Source: Acidobacteriota bacterium (GTDB taxonomy: Bacteria > Acidobacteriota > Terriglobia > Bryobacterales > Bryobacteraceae). Taken from it: a stretch of 64,000 nucleotides of DNA. Position 1 is the stretch's first letter. Every line of letters begins with the position of its first letter. The DNA lies in NCBI GenBank assembly GCA_025353165.1, contig JANXRE010000019.1, forward strand, positions 1 through 64,000, in the 5' to 3' direction. Shown here piece after piece: positions 44,345-53,727 of the stretch. The notes beneath the pieces are model-generated. The model was given only the letters and a program-made list of their open reading frames with translations, ran no database searches and was not told where the DNA came from. The translations under genes were made by a program, and so were the position numbers.

Positions 44345-46381
44345 TTGAGGAACGAAGGCAAACGAAACAAAGGCGGCCGTTTTGGGCGAATCGCGCGAAT
44401 CGCGATATTCTCTTGCGCGGTCGCGGCCGCGCAGGGTACTCCACAGATAAACGCGGGCGGCATCGTGAGCTCGGCAAACTACAGTCCGCTGATCGCTCCC
44501 GGGGGCATCTTTTCCATTTTTGGATCGGGTCTCGCCACCAGCCCGGGCGGAATCTCGAGTACCCCGTATCCTCTTGATATCAATGGAACAAAGGTGTTCG
44601 TGAATGGTGAGCAGGCTCCGCTGCTCTACGTCTCGCCAACGGTGGTCAACGCGCAAATGCCGACGGACGTGCCGCTGAACACCGCCGTCTTTGTGACGGT
44701 GAGCGTCGGCGTCGGCGTTCTGAGCCAGGCTGTTAACGTCACCGTGATCGGGGTCGCGCCCGCGCTGTTCACCGCCGATGGCACCGGCAAGCGCTTGATC
44801 GCCACTCAGCATTTGAATTTTTCGAAGGTTACCGGGGACTCTCCCGCGGTACCGGGTGAGGAAGTCGTCCTGTACGGCACGGGCCTGGGCGCGACCAACC
44901 CGCCCCTGCTGACGAATAATTCGTCCCCTCCTGCCGGGGCGCCGGCGGCCGAGATGCCGGTGATCACCATGGGCGGGCAACCGGCGCAGGTGCTCTATGC
45001 GGGCGCGGCGGGTGTCTATCCGGGACTCTACCAGATCAACCTGATCGTCCCGAATGTGGTCGCCGGCGACCAGGAGGTCGTGATCCGCATGCCGACCGAA
45101 AACATCGGGAGTTCGCAAGGGGCGACTGTTCCGATTGGCGGTTCGACGCAAGGGACCCCGATTTACCCGTCCTTCTTTGGCTTGCACGTCAGCCCCGCGG
45201 TTCTCAAGGGTGCATCCCAATGGCCGACTTTCGATTTCGGGCCGCTTCGGTTACACGACGACGTGGTGCCCTGGTCACAGCTGAATCCCTCGGCAGGGAA
45301 TTTCAATTGGACCACCCTGGATGCGGCCCTGGCCGGCGCACTCGCCAAAGGGAAAACGGATATCACCTATACGTTTGTCGGAACGCCCCCCTGGGCGGCC
45401 TCCAGCCAGGAGGGCTGCACGGCAACCGGGAAATGCCCTGCGCCGCCGAGCGATCTCAACCTCGACGGGACGGGACAAAATCAGCTTTGGAAGGATTTCG
45501 TGACGGCCATCGCGCAGCGCTACGCGGGCGAGATTCCCGGCAAGATCGGCAACTGGGAAATCTGGAACGAGCCGAACGCAAAGAACTTCTGGACCGGAAC
45601 GGTCGCCCAGTTGGTAAGAATGCAGAAGGATGCGGCTGGCATCATCAAGCGCATCGATCCGCAGGCCCGGATTCTGACACCGGCCCCGGCCGACGCCGGG
45701 AACCCTTCGACCTCCGCGTCCGGGGTGTCGTCCGGCGCCCTGTGGATGGGCGAGTACCTCCTGCAAGGGGGCGGACAGTTCGCGGACGTGATCGCGTTCC
45801 ACGGCTATATCGACCATGGCAGCCAGCCACAGCCCGAGGACGTCCTGCAAGGCGAGGCGGTCATGGCGCTCAGTCGCGTTGCCGTACTGCTGACGGGCTT
45901 GCAGTTCTGGAACACCGAGGCAAGCTGGGGGAAGAGCGACAATGAACCGGATCCCGATATGCAGGCTGCTTATTGCGCCCGGTCGCACCTTGTGCAAGCG
46001 GGAACCGTCGACCGGTATTACTGGTACCACTACGACTACCCGGAGGGAAGGCTGTTTGACGCGTCCGTCCATCAATTGACAAAGGCCGGAGTCGCCTTCG
46101 GTCAGGTGTTCAACTGGCTGACGGGAGCCGCGTTGACACAGGCCTGCTCCACTCAGGGCGGGACCGTTTGGACCTGCGCCTACGCCCGCCAGAACGGATT
46201 TGAGGCCATGGCTGTGTGGGACGCGGCGCAGACATGCAGCATCGGTTCCTGTACGACGAGCCTCTATAACGCACCTTCCAGCATGGTTAAGTACGGCGAC
46301 CTCTCCGGCAACACGTTTTCGATCGCGCCCGGAACGCCGATCCAGATCGGCGCGAAGCCGATCTGGCTGACAAACCAGTAA
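44345..46381 (+). CDS. Secreted clan-A glycosidase (GH39-like) with a Solibacter-type N-terminal domain
   Basis: About 678 residues from a TTG at 44345 preceded by AGAGGGG; a GTG at 44312 in the same frame is possible. A signal peptide (RIARIAIFSCAVAAAQ) is followed by IVSSANYSPLIAPGGIFSIFGSGL, the TIGR03437-type domain, to about residue 275. Then comes a TIM-barrel glycosidase: acid/base Glu in NWEIWNEPNAKNFW (45554-45595) and nucleophile Glu in LQFWNTEASWG (about 45917). This is the GH39-like clan-A arrangement; xylosidase or related activity is plausible. Unusually, the domain normally described as C-terminal in Solibacter proteins is at the N-terminus here. Exported. Confidence 0.85.
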   Translation: MRNEGKRNKGGRFGRIARIAIFSCAVAAAQGTPQINAGGIVSSANYSPLIAPGGIFSIFGSGLATSPGGISSTPYPLDINGTKVFVNGEQAPLLYVSPTVVNAQMPTDVPLNTAVFVTVSVGVGVLSQAVNVTVIGVAPALFTADGTGKRLIATQHLNFSKVTGDSPAVPGEEVVLYGTGLGATNPPLLTNNSSPPAGAPAAEMPVITMGGQPAQVLYAGAAGVYPGLYQINLIVPNVVAGDQEVVIRMPTENIGSSQGATVPIGGSTQGTPIYPSFFGLHVSPAVLKGASQWPTFDFGPLRLHDDVVPWSQLNPSAGNFNWTTLDAALAGALAKGKTDITYTFVGTPPWAASSQEGCTATGKCPAPPSDLNLDGTGQNQLWKDFVTAIAQRYAGEIPGKIGNWEIWNEPNAKNFWTGTVAQLVRMQKDAAGIIKRIDPQARILTPAPADAGNPSTSASGVSSGALWMGEYLLQGGGQFADVIAFHGYIDHGSQPQPEDVLQGEAVMALSRVAVLLTGLQFWNTEASWGKSDNEPDPDMQAAYCARSHLVQAGTVDRYYWYHYDYPEGRLFDASVHQLTKAGVAFGQVFNWLTGAALTQACSTQGGTVWTCAYARQNGFEAMAVWDAAQTCSIGSCTTSLYNAPSSMVKYGDLSGNTFSIAPGTPIQIGAKPIWLTNQ

Positions 46382-46453
46382 CCGCGTGCCGTGGGACCGG
46401 CTTGGTCCCTTCGTACCTCACGCCCGAGCGGTGGCCCTCAACTTGCTCTTAGT

Positions 46454-46474
46454 CCGGCAGAGTTCCTCTGCCGG
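46454..46474 (+). terminator. Perfect hairpin after the glycosidase gene
   Basis: CCGGCAGAG-TTC-CTCTGCCGG: 9-base stem, 3-base loop, 72 bases after the stop at 46381. It is followed by AAAATA rather than a T-run, so it may be a stabilising hairpin rather than an intrinsic terminator. Confidence 0.45.
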
Positions 46475-46802
46475 AAAATACCACTTATATCGTATACAGA
46501 TTTACGCTGAGATCAGTAAACAAATGCCCCTTTAAGGCTATGATCTTTTCACTGATCATCTTTCGAATTACGAACCCAGTTATTTCCGAATTTTACCTCG
46601 CGAATGCTGTGTCCTCCGCACCGCTTTGTTTCTTGCTTCCCGTACCCCCCTTTGATTGTTTTGTATCTATAACAAAACAAACGCTCTAGAAGCGACCTTG
46701 CCAGCCCCGCGCCGGGCCTTTGAAAAATTTTCATAAAATTTCCGTTGAATTATCAAAAGATCCTCTTGAATTTTTATAAACCTGGCGTAGTGTTAACTTA
46801 AT
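46475..46802. other. AT-rich intergenic region upstream of the beta-helix gene
   Basis: About 330 bases, much richer in A and T than the rest of the window, with no credible gene. It must hold the promoter of the large gene at 46860. A TTGAAT at about 46768 followed by TAGTGT is a possible weak sigma-70 pair. The base composition change may mark foreign DNA. Confidence 0.5.
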
Positions 46803-46855
46803 CCGGTAAATTACTGGATAATATCCGACAATTTACGGCTTTAATTTTTAAGCCG
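46803..46855 (+). promoter_or_regulatory. Two overlapping stem-loops directly before the start of the 1172-residue secreted protein
   Basis: Stem 1: CCGGTAAATT (46803-46812) pairs with AATTTACGG (46830-46838), one bulged G, with an inner hairpin GGAT-AAT-ATCC (46816-46826). Stem 2: CGGCTT (46836-46841) pairs with AAGCCG (46850-46855). The two stems share CGG at 46836-46838, so they exclude each other. Stem 2 ends 4 bases before the TTG start and would cover the ribosome-binding area. TAATAT at 46819-46824 could instead be a -10 element within an operator dyad. No known riboswitch class is recognised. Confidence 0.5.
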
Positions 46856-46859
46856 ACGA

Positions 46860-49800
46860 TTGAAAAAGAGGCATGACACTGTGCGACTGCTCATTCTCTG
46901 CACCTGCTTACTACCTGCTCTGGCTTGGGCCCAGGCCAGCGTTGACGAAAGCCAGGAATCCGCGACAATTTACGTGGATACGGCGCTCGGGTCGGATAGC
47001 AATACGGGTTCGTCGGATCATCCACTCAAAACCATTTCGGCATCCGTCGGAATCGCGGTTAGCAATAACCATCTCGGCATCGGCACCCGCGTGATCGTCA
47101 ACTCCGGCGTCTATCGTGAAACCATCAATATCAATCCGTCGGGGCTCACCATGACCGCCGCGCCGATGACCTTCCAGGCCGCGGTTAACGGCGCTGTTAT
47201 CGTGTCCGGCGCAGTACCTTACACGAACTGGACCGCCGGCGGGAGCCCGGGAGTCTTCACCAGTCCGTGGGCCTACCAGTGGGGTTTCTGCGCCGCCGAC
47301 GCCAACGGCGCTCCCCTGGAGCAGGCGATCGTAAATCGGAGCGAGATGATCTTTGTGAACGGCGCTCCCATGACCCAGGTCCTGTCCCAGGGCCAAATGG
47401 TTGCGCCGGGCACGTTTTACGTGGACGAAACCGGTGGCTTGCTGTACCTCTGGCCGCCCGTCGGTACCGACATGCCATCCGCGGATATCGAAGTCGCCAC
47501 CCTTCCGCAGTTGATGAACATCGTGGCCTACGGCGCTAATCCTCTGAACGGAATTGTGATCCGGGGAATCTCGTTTCAATATGCTCCTTCGTGTCACGCC
47601 AGCGCCGCGGTAAACGTTGGAGGAAAAGTTTCCAACGTGATTTTCGATTCCGACGTTTTTTCGTGGAACAACGGCCAAGGCCTTGCAATTGTCGCCGCCA
47701 CGAATATCACGGTAAAGAATTCGACGTCCAATCACAATGGCGCTACGGGCTTTCAGGCTTATCAACTCAAAAACGTGCTCTGGCAGAACGTGGAAGCTTC
47801 CTACAATAACTGGCGAGGCGCGCAAGGCGCTTACTACAGCTGGAACACCGGCGGACTGCACATTTTTTCGGATCACAGCGAGACCCTCACCGGCGCAAGG
47901 TTGGTTTACAATCAGACTCACGGCATCCACTGGGATACCGATGACGCGAATATCGCCGCCGATTCGATCTTCGCATCCCAGAACACCGTCGGAATTCTGA
48001 ATGAGAAGAACGAAGGCCCCATCACAATCACTAACAGTCAATTCTGTTCGAGCTACAGCGTCGCCGCCGGATACGCCGGTTTCGTGCTGCGGAATTCGGA
48101 TCAGACAACCCTCAACGGCAATAGTTTCTATAACAACAACGTCTCCCAGGTTCTGATCACCGGAGTTGCCGGCGGGACTACGGTCACGAACTGGGAAACC
48201 GGCCAGGTTTACAATCTGGTCACTCAAAACCTCTCGTTTCACAACAATGTCTTGGACGCGATCGGAGCGCAGCAGGTTTTCAAAGACGGGAACCTGGGCG
48301 GATCCGACTGGACGGCCTTCGCCAATACGCTTCTGTCCGACAACAACACCTGGTGGAACGCGACCGACGCGACGTCGTTCATAACGCCTTCCGCCGTCCA
48401 GAACACTTTTGCGCAGTGGCAAGCCCTGACTCTTCAGGACCCGAATTCCGTGTTCGCCGCTCCAGCCGTGGACCCCTCGACCATCTGCGCGGTGACGGCC
48501 GACGCTCCGGATTTTCTGCTGATCGTGGACAATGGGGTGGTCACCGCCGATCCGTCGGGCACCGCTGTCTTTAATCTCGAGACCGCGGGTCTAGGCGGGC
48601 TGACCGGAACCGTCAACCTTTGGCTGGATGGCGCTTCCTCCATTCCCGGCGGGACGCTGACACTCAGTTCGACCTCCATTAACACGACCGATGCCGCCGT
48701 GTTGAGCTTCCACGCGGCGACCTCGACGCCGCCGGGAACCTACACGTTCACCGTAATCGCGAACGCGGGCGGCATCACGCGAACGGTGACGCTGTCGGCC
48801 ATCCTTCCCGCTATCACCGCCTGGCTCTCGACGAACTCGCTCACCTTCCTGAATCAGCCTGTCAACGGCACCAGCGCCCCGAAAGTTGTCACCCTGACGA
48901 ACCTGAGCGCTTCCCCGTTTTCGATCGCCAGTATTGGCATCGGATCGGGTTTCTTGCAAACCAACACATGCGGCACCGCACTGGCGGCGGGCGCAAACTG
49001 CACGATCAGCGTAAGCTTTTCGCCCAAGAACCTCGTTCCCTATGCGGCTTCGTTGAACATTAACGACAGCGTCGCGGGAAGCCCTCAGGCGGTGGCCCTC
49101 ACAGGAACGGTCATCGGTTCCGGAACCATGACTTTGTCGACTAAGTCACTGTCCTTTGGAAACGGGGTTTACCTGAAACCGAGCCCGCCCAAGAGCGTAA
49201 CATTGACGAACACGGGGACCGGGTTGATAGACATCTCCTCTATCGCGATTACCGGCGGCAATCCCAACGACTTCTTCCTGAGCGGCAGTTCATGCGGCGC
49301 TACCCTCGATATCAACGCATCTTGTACGGTCAACATCACCTTCGTGCCGGCGGCGCTCGGCAAGAGAGCCGCAAGCCTCTCGATAACGGACGATGCGGCG
49401 AAGAGTCCGCAGGCAGTCACTTTGAGCGGAAGCGGTACAACGGCGATCAGCTATACGCCGAAAAGCCTCTCCTTCTTGAGCACCAGCGCCGGATCCACGA
49501 GTGCGTCGAAAACTGTAACCGTCACGAACCTGAGCAGCGTGGCGTTTTCGGTCGCGGGCACCATCACAGGCGGCAATCCCGAGGACTTCACTCAGACAGC
49601 AAACTGCGGCTCCACGCTTGCGGGCGGAGCCAGTTGTACGTTCACAGTTCGTTTCTCGCCGCAAACGGGAGGAGCGCTAAGCGCCACACTCTCCATCGCG
49701 GATTCCGATCCCACAACTCCTCAAGTCGTGACGATGACTGGGACTGGGACCGCTATCACCTTTACGCCCAAAACCCTGACGTTCTCTTCGACCAATGTCG

Positions 49801-50378
49801 GGAGCGCCAGCACGGTGAAGACGATAACCGTTACAAACTCGGGCGTGGCGTCCGTTCCGATCAACAGTATAACGGTCGCCGGAACGAGTCCCGGTGACTT
49901 CCCGCAAACGAATACCTGCGGAACCGCGCTCGCGGCGGGAACCAGTTGTACGGTCACGGTCGCTTTTGCGCCACAGGCCGCAGGCGCTCGGAACGCCAAT
50001 CTCTTAATCACCGATCCCGACCCCTCATCCCCGCAAGTCGTGACGTTGAGTGGGACTGGCTACGCGATTGGGGTGTCGTCCAAAGCCTTGACGTTCCCCA
50101 GTACGGACGTCGGGACAACCAGCACGGCGCAGACGATAACCGTTACAAACCTGGGCGCGGCGTCTGTTCCGATCACGAGCATAACGATCAGCGGCACGAA
50201 TTCGAGTGATTTTCCGCAAACGAATACGTGCGGAACCGCATTGGCCGGCGGAACCAGTTGCACAATTAGCGTCACATTTTTGCCGGCCGCTACGGGTTCG
50301 CGAACCGCTGCCGTCAACATCAACGATTCCGATCCTTCCTCTCCGCAAAAGGTTACTCTCAACGGGACCGGCAACTGA
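46860..50378 (+). CDS. Large secreted beta-helix protein with five choice-of-anchor-D repeats
   Basis: 1172 residues from a TTG at 46860. Signal peptide MKKRHDTVRLLILCTCLLPALAWAQ. Residues about 35-545 form a right-handed parallel beta-helix (IYVDTALGSDSNTGSSDHPLKT..., repeated short N-x-F/I strands, as in pectate-lyase-like proteins). An Ig-like stretch follows at about 550-650. From about 653 to the end, five repeats of about 100 residues each carry the ASH/choice-of-anchor-D pattern (SLSFGN, VTLTNTGTG, GGNPNDFFLSGSSCG, SCTVNITFVP). The last two repeats are nearly identical in DNA. No catalytic residues are certain; carbohydrate lyase or adhesin roles are both possible. Confidence 0.82.
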   Translation: MKKRHDTVRLLILCTCLLPALAWAQASVDESQESATIYVDTALGSDSNTGSSDHPLKTISASVGIAVSNNHLGIGTRVIVNSGVYRETININPSGLTMTAAPMTFQAAVNGAVIVSGAVPYTNWTAGGSPGVFTSPWAYQWGFCAADANGAPLEQAIVNRSEMIFVNGAPMTQVLSQGQMVAPGTFYVDETGGLLYLWPPVGTDMPSADIEVATLPQLMNIVAYGANPLNGIVIRGISFQYAPSCHASAAVNVGGKVSNVIFDSDVFSWNNGQGLAIVAATNITVKNSTSNHNGATGFQAYQLKNVLWQNVEASYNNWRGAQGAYYSWNTGGLHIFSDHSETLTGARLVYNQTHGIHWDTDDANIAADSIFASQNTVGILNEKNEGPITITNSQFCSSYSVAAGYAGFVLRNSDQTTLNGNSFYNNNVSQVLITGVAGGTTVTNWETGQVYNLVTQNLSFHNNVLDAIGAQQVFKDGNLGGSDWTAFANTLLSDNNTWWNATDATSFITPSAVQNTFAQWQALTLQDPNSVFAAPAVDPSTICAVTADAPDFLLIVDNGVVTADPSGTAVFNLETAGLGGLTGTVNLWLDGASSIPGGTLTLSSTSINTTDAAVLSFHAATSTPPGTYTFTVIANAGGITRTVTLSAILPAITAWLSTNSLTFLNQPVNGTSAPKVVTLTNLSASPFSIASIGIGSGFLQTNTCGTALAAGANCTISVSFSPKNLVPYAASLNINDSVAGSPQAVALTGTVIGSGTMTLSTKSLSFGNGVYLKPSPPKSVTLTNTGTGLIDISSIAITGGNPNDFFLSGSSCGATLDINASCTVNITFVPAALGKRAASLSITDDAAKSPQAVTLSGSGTTAISYTPKSLSFLSTSAGSTSASKTVTVTNLSSVAFSVAGTITGGNPEDFTQTANCGSTLAGGASCTFTVRFSPQTGGALSATLSIADSDPTTPQVVTMTGTGTAITFTPKTLTFSSTNVGSASTVKTITVTNSGVASVPINSITVAGTSPGDFPQTNTCGTALAAGTSCTVTVAFAPQAAGARNANLLITDPDPSSPQVVTLSGTGYAIGVSSKALTFPSTDVGTTSTAQTITVTNLGAASVPITSITISGTNSSDFPQTNTCGTALAGGTSCTISVTFLPAATGSRTAAVNINDSDPSSPQKVTLNGTGN

Positions 50379-50416
50379 GCCGGTCCCTGCGCCGGCTGGG
50401 CCAGCCTCAGCCGGCG
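50364..50416. terminator. Two tandem perfect hairpins between convergent genes
   Basis: GGGACCGGC (50364-50372) pairs with GCCGGTCCC (50379-50387); the loop contains the stop codon of the upstream gene. CGCCGGCTG (50390-50398) pairs with CAGCCGGCG (50408-50416). Both are 9-base perfect stems. Placed between the ends of 46860-50378 (+) and 50423-51082 (-), they probably stop transcription from both sides, although no T-run follows. Confidence 0.6.
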
Positions 50417-50422
50417 CGCGAA

Positions 50423-51082
50423 TCAGGGCTGCAGGGTCAGGGTGACTTTGCCGGCGGAGCCGCTGTAAATCAGCTCGATCGAAATGAGGTTCTGAGCCTT
50501 ACCCCGGTATTGAAAGAAAATCAGCCCGGCCTGGGGGAGGGGGCGATCTCCCAACGGCAGTGCGGCTTTCTGAACCCGCTGGGCCATAACCCGCTGCACC
50601 TCGATTGGGACCTTCACCGGAGGCGGCGGACCGCTGGACTCACCCTGACCGCCGCCGCCTATGCTGGTTTTAGATTTCGACGCAGGGGGTTCCGGCGGAA
50701 TCCACTCGGGATCCTTGAGGGATCGCAATACCAGCTCGTACGGCTCGCTGCGCAGGGGCGTCTTCTTGCCGTTGATGCGGAGCGAGAAGTCGTCCGGGGA
50801 CATTTGAATCCGTGCTTCGGGCGGGCCGAACAACCCTGTCTCAACCACTACAAAATCTTCGGTCGTGAGCGTTCCCTGCGCCGTGGGGACGGAGTGCCTC
50901 ACCCAGTCGGCGGCAATCGTCACCGCTCCCGCCTGGGCTTGGGCCTGATACTCGGAAGGCGACACTCTTGGCGGGAGTCCTTGGGCCTCCTTGGGTCGCG
51001 TTTCTTGCGCGCCCCAACAAAACGCGGCGGTGATTGCCACGGTGAGCGGGACACCGGATTTGAGAGCGGCGGAGAGTCGCAT
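50423..51082 (-). CDS. Secreted acidobacterial protein of unknown function
   Basis: 219 residues from the ATG at 51082 (a GTG/ATG at 51094 is also in frame). Signal peptide MRLSAALKSGVPLTVAITAAFCWG. The mature part contains DWVRHSVPTAQGTLTTEDFVVVETGLFGP and SLRINGKKTPLRSEPYELVLRSLKDPEW, a low-complexity SKSKTSIGGGGQGESSGPPPP linker, and a beta-rich end (LIFFQYRGKAQNLISIELIY). I do not recognise a named family. Exported by its signal peptide. Not obviously linked to its neighbours. Confidence 0.7.
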   Translation of the reverse strand: MRLSAALKSGVPLTVAITAAFCWGAQETRPKEAQGLPPRVSPSEYQAQAQAGAVTIAADWVRHSVPTAQGTLTTEDFVVVETGLFGPPEARIQMSPDDFSLRINGKKTPLRSEPYELVLRSLKDPEWIPPEPPASKSKTSIGGGGQGESSGPPPPVKVPIEVQRVMAQRVQKAALPLGDRPLPQAGLIFFQYRGKAQNLISIELIYSGSAGKVTLTLQP

Positions 51083-51348
51083 TCCTCCCCACAAGTTAGC
51101 ACAGCGGCAGTCCGTTCGGCAGGGCGGTTAGAACGCTGTCGGCGCCAAGCGGAAATGTCTTATGCGTTACGGTTTCGCGCATCCCCCCTTTCTCTCATCT
51201 GAGAACGTATTCAGAACGGCGCGGAGCGCCGTTCTACACAATGGGCGCGGAGGGAAAGGGGGGCCTGCCGATGAGCATTACAGCTCTTCCAAAAACAGGA
51301 CATTTCTATTTGGCGTTGACAGGGCGGTTTGAACGCCGCTCCTGAGCC
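51083..51348. repeat. Intergenic repeats and a hairpin
   Basis: A perfect hairpin AGAACGGCGC-GGA-GCGCCGTTCT lies at 51213-51235 and may end the minus-strand transcript of 51349-53661. Two direct copies of a CAGGGCGGTT(A/T)GAACGC word flank it at about 51121 and 51320. No gene is seen here. Confidence 0.5.
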
Positions 51349-53661
51349 TTACGGATACGTGCAGCCGACGATGAGCGTGCCCTGGAGATCCTGCTGATCG
51401 GCCTGCCACTGCGACCAGGTCACCCCGAAAGGATCCGTCCAAAAGGCGCCGGTGCTATCGATCATATGATACGTGTTTGAGATGAACTGGTTGTTCCTGG
51501 CGATGGCCGTTTGCAGGTTGGAGTCCGTTTGTCCGGCGGATGCGCTTAGTGAGCAAGTGTAGACCGAATTCGATTGAACCACATTGTTCTTTAGCGAATT
51601 CGAAGTATCTCCGGCGCTGGAGGCGCCCAGACAAGGATTTGCCAACATGTCTAGATGCGTGGCCTGCTGGAACAGGGTAATCGCTCCGTTTACGTTGCCG
51701 TGGATTGTGTTGCCGGTGAAAGTGCCATTATTGGAATCGTTAACCAGGAGGGCGGCCAGTCCGAGAGTAGCGTTCTTGATGGGGCTTCCGTTGCCATTCA
51801 ATTCGTTCCCTCTGAAATCGATCTCGCAGCCGATTTCGTGAAAGTAGCCCGCGCCTTCGTTGTTGTAGATATGGTTGCCTTGGATCGTGAGATACTGCGA
51901 TCCCACGTCGTCCCAACCGCCGTGCCCGATGTTGTGATGCATTAAAGTATTGCTGATGGTCAGTCCTGGAACAGACGCGCTCAGCCCTTGGGCGTGGATT
52001 ACCTTCATCCCCCCCGCCGCGAAGTAGCCTGCGCAATTGGAGTCTACCGTGATCTGCTTCCGGTAGTTTGCGATATTACCCCAAGATAGGTCGCTGTTTT
52101 CGATGGTTGTCCAGCTGCCCGCAGTCATCCCGTACTGTCCGTTGCTGGTGATGAAAACGCGGTTGATGACAAAAGGCGCGCTCTGCGTCCCAGGGGCCGC
52201 GATTAGGCCGGCGTTGTGCGCGAAACGTACAGTCGCATCTGTTAGCGTCCAGGACCGCCCCGCAGTTACGACCGTGTTCAGTGCCTTCTCGATGAAAAGA
52301 TTCTCCATGGTCACTCCCGTGATCGACTGGCCGGCGATAACAGTCTGGATAATCGGAAGGTCGACGATGGACTTAGTGGGATCGAAGCTAATATAGATGG
52401 CGGGAGAACCAGACACGGTTCCGCCGTAATCGAAAAAGAACCGCTGATCCTCGCCCACGGTTTCCGCCTGCCCAGGCGTGGTCAGCGCACCCGTCAACTC
52501 GCCCAGGCTAAGCACTCTCATGACCCGTTGGTCGTTCGCGCCGCCTGCGCTGCGGTAGAACAGATCGTCCTGGTAAATGGACACCGTGTAGCAAGAAGGA
52601 ATGCCGATGGCAAAGTCGACCAGCGTGTTCATCTGAGTCGAATACGGGCCGGTGTATGTCCACGCGCCAGGGCTGTACGGCTGCCAGCCCGTGAGCTGGA
52701 CGGCGCCGCTTATGCGCGCGTTAGTTCCGATGCCGATCCAGGTCTGGTTGGTTTTCGGCGATAGCGGGGCCGCGATGCGGTGCTCCCCTTGGATGCACAG
52801 CGTTTGGCCCGCCGTGGAGTTGGCGACCGCGGGGGAGAGGTTGTCGACTCCGTTTTGGGGCGGCGGAATGACTGTGGCGCCCGCTGGGCAGGTATAGGCC
52901 ACCTTCCCCGCTCCGGCGCTGGACGCCGGCGGGCCCGCTGGGGCGGTGACGCCGACAAGTCGGCTGGCACTGCCGAAATTCGTGGTGGAAGCCTGAAGGG
53001 TAAGGACCTCCGGGGTGCCATCTCTGAGGTACACCGGAATCGACGCCGATCCGGCTGCCAGCGTGACCGTGGTCACGGCGTTGCGGCAAGCGACGTCGCT
53101 GTAAAGCGTGCCTGAGCGGTTCCCACTCAATGAAATTGGCACAGGTTGGGTTACTGGCGAAGGATTGCGGAAGCCGTCGATCGTGGAAATCGTAAACGCC
53201 GCGGAGCACCCCGTGGTGATCACATGGTAGAAGCCGGTTAGGGCGAGTTTCGACGGCGGCGCCGGGGCGACGTTAACGACCAGTGTTCCGCTCGTCAAGC
53301 TCGACGCCGACACGGTAAGCGTCACCTGCTGCGCCAGGTTGTCGGAGAAGTAAAATGTGCCCGTGGTCGAGCCCGCGGGGAGGAGTACGTTCACGCTGTG
53401 CTGTTTGCATGTTGCATCGGAGAAAATTCCGGTGAACAGGAAACCCACTACTTGCCCGACGAGGGCGACGCTTGTATCGCTCGCGACCGGGGCCGGATGT
53501 CCGCTGGAGTCTTCAGCGATTACCTGTACTGCCGCACAGGTTCCGGCGACAGGCGAGACGTTTCCGCTAAGAGCCAGTTGGGTTGGCGTGCCGGCCGTGA
53601 CGATGGTGCCGGCGATGACCAGGACGAACACTGACGCAGAAAGACGACGCGACTGAACCAT
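51349..53661 (-). CDS. Secreted right-handed beta-helix repeat protein
   Basis: 770 residues from the ATG at 53661; the frame is open further upstream only through a tRNA-like scar. Signal peptide MVQSRRLSASVFVLVIAGTIVTAG. Residues 20-280 are Ig-like modules (TPTQLALSGNVSPVAGTCAAVQVIAED and a second similar module). From about 300 on, repeated N-G/N-x-I strand turns (FVINRVFITSNGQYG, TIENSDLSWGN, LTIQGNHIYNNEGAGYFHEIGCEIDFRGNEL) give a parallel beta-helix. No polysaccharide-lyase catalytic site is clear. Together with 46860-50378, it belongs to a class of large exported polymers-binding or degrading proteins; function inferred only by fold. Confidence 0.8.
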   Translation of the reverse strand: MVQSRRLSASVFVLVIAGTIVTAGTPTQLALSGNVSPVAGTCAAVQVIAEDSSGHPAPVASDTSVALVGQVVGFLFTGIFSDATCKQHSVNVLLPAGSTTGTFYFSDNLAQQVTLTVSASSLTSGTLVVNVAPAPPSKLALTGFYHVITTGCSAAFTISTIDGFRNPSPVTQPVPISLSGNRSGTLYSDVACRNAVTTVTLAAGSASIPVYLRDGTPEVLTLQASTTNFGSASRLVGVTAPAGPPASSAGAGKVAYTCPAGATVIPPPQNGVDNLSPAVANSTAGQTLCIQGEHRIAAPLSPKTNQTWIGIGTNARISGAVQLTGWQPYSPGAWTYTGPYSTQMNTLVDFAIGIPSCYTVSIYQDDLFYRSAGGANDQRVMRVLSLGELTGALTTPGQAETVGEDQRFFFDYGGTVSGSPAIYISFDPTKSIVDLPIIQTVIAGQSITGVTMENLFIEKALNTVVTAGRSWTLTDATVRFAHNAGLIAAPGTQSAPFVINRVFITSNGQYGMTAGSWTTIENSDLSWGNIANYRKQITVDSNCAGYFAAGGMKVIHAQGLSASVPGLTISNTLMHHNIGHGGWDDVGSQYLTIQGNHIYNNEGAGYFHEIGCEIDFRGNELNGNGSPIKNATLGLAALLVNDSNNGTFTGNTIHGNVNGAITLFQQATHLDMLANPCLGASSAGDTSNSLKNNVVQSNSVYTCSLSASAGQTDSNLQTAIARNNQFISNTYHMIDSTGAFWTDPFGVTWSQWQADQQDLQGTLIVGCTYP

Positions 53662-53727
53662 TCGATGCCCTCCCTCACAGCCGAACGGCTGCGAACAATT
53701 CAGTGTAGCAACTCTGGTTGATTCCAT

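Noticed and set aside
46803-46860. A known riboswitch (GEMM or others) in the AT-rich leader
   Set aside because: No conserved core of a known class could be recognised.
51213-51235. A CRISPR-like or integron-like unit at the intergenic hairpin
   Set aside because: Only one hairpin and two short direct repeats are present, with no regular array and no integrase.
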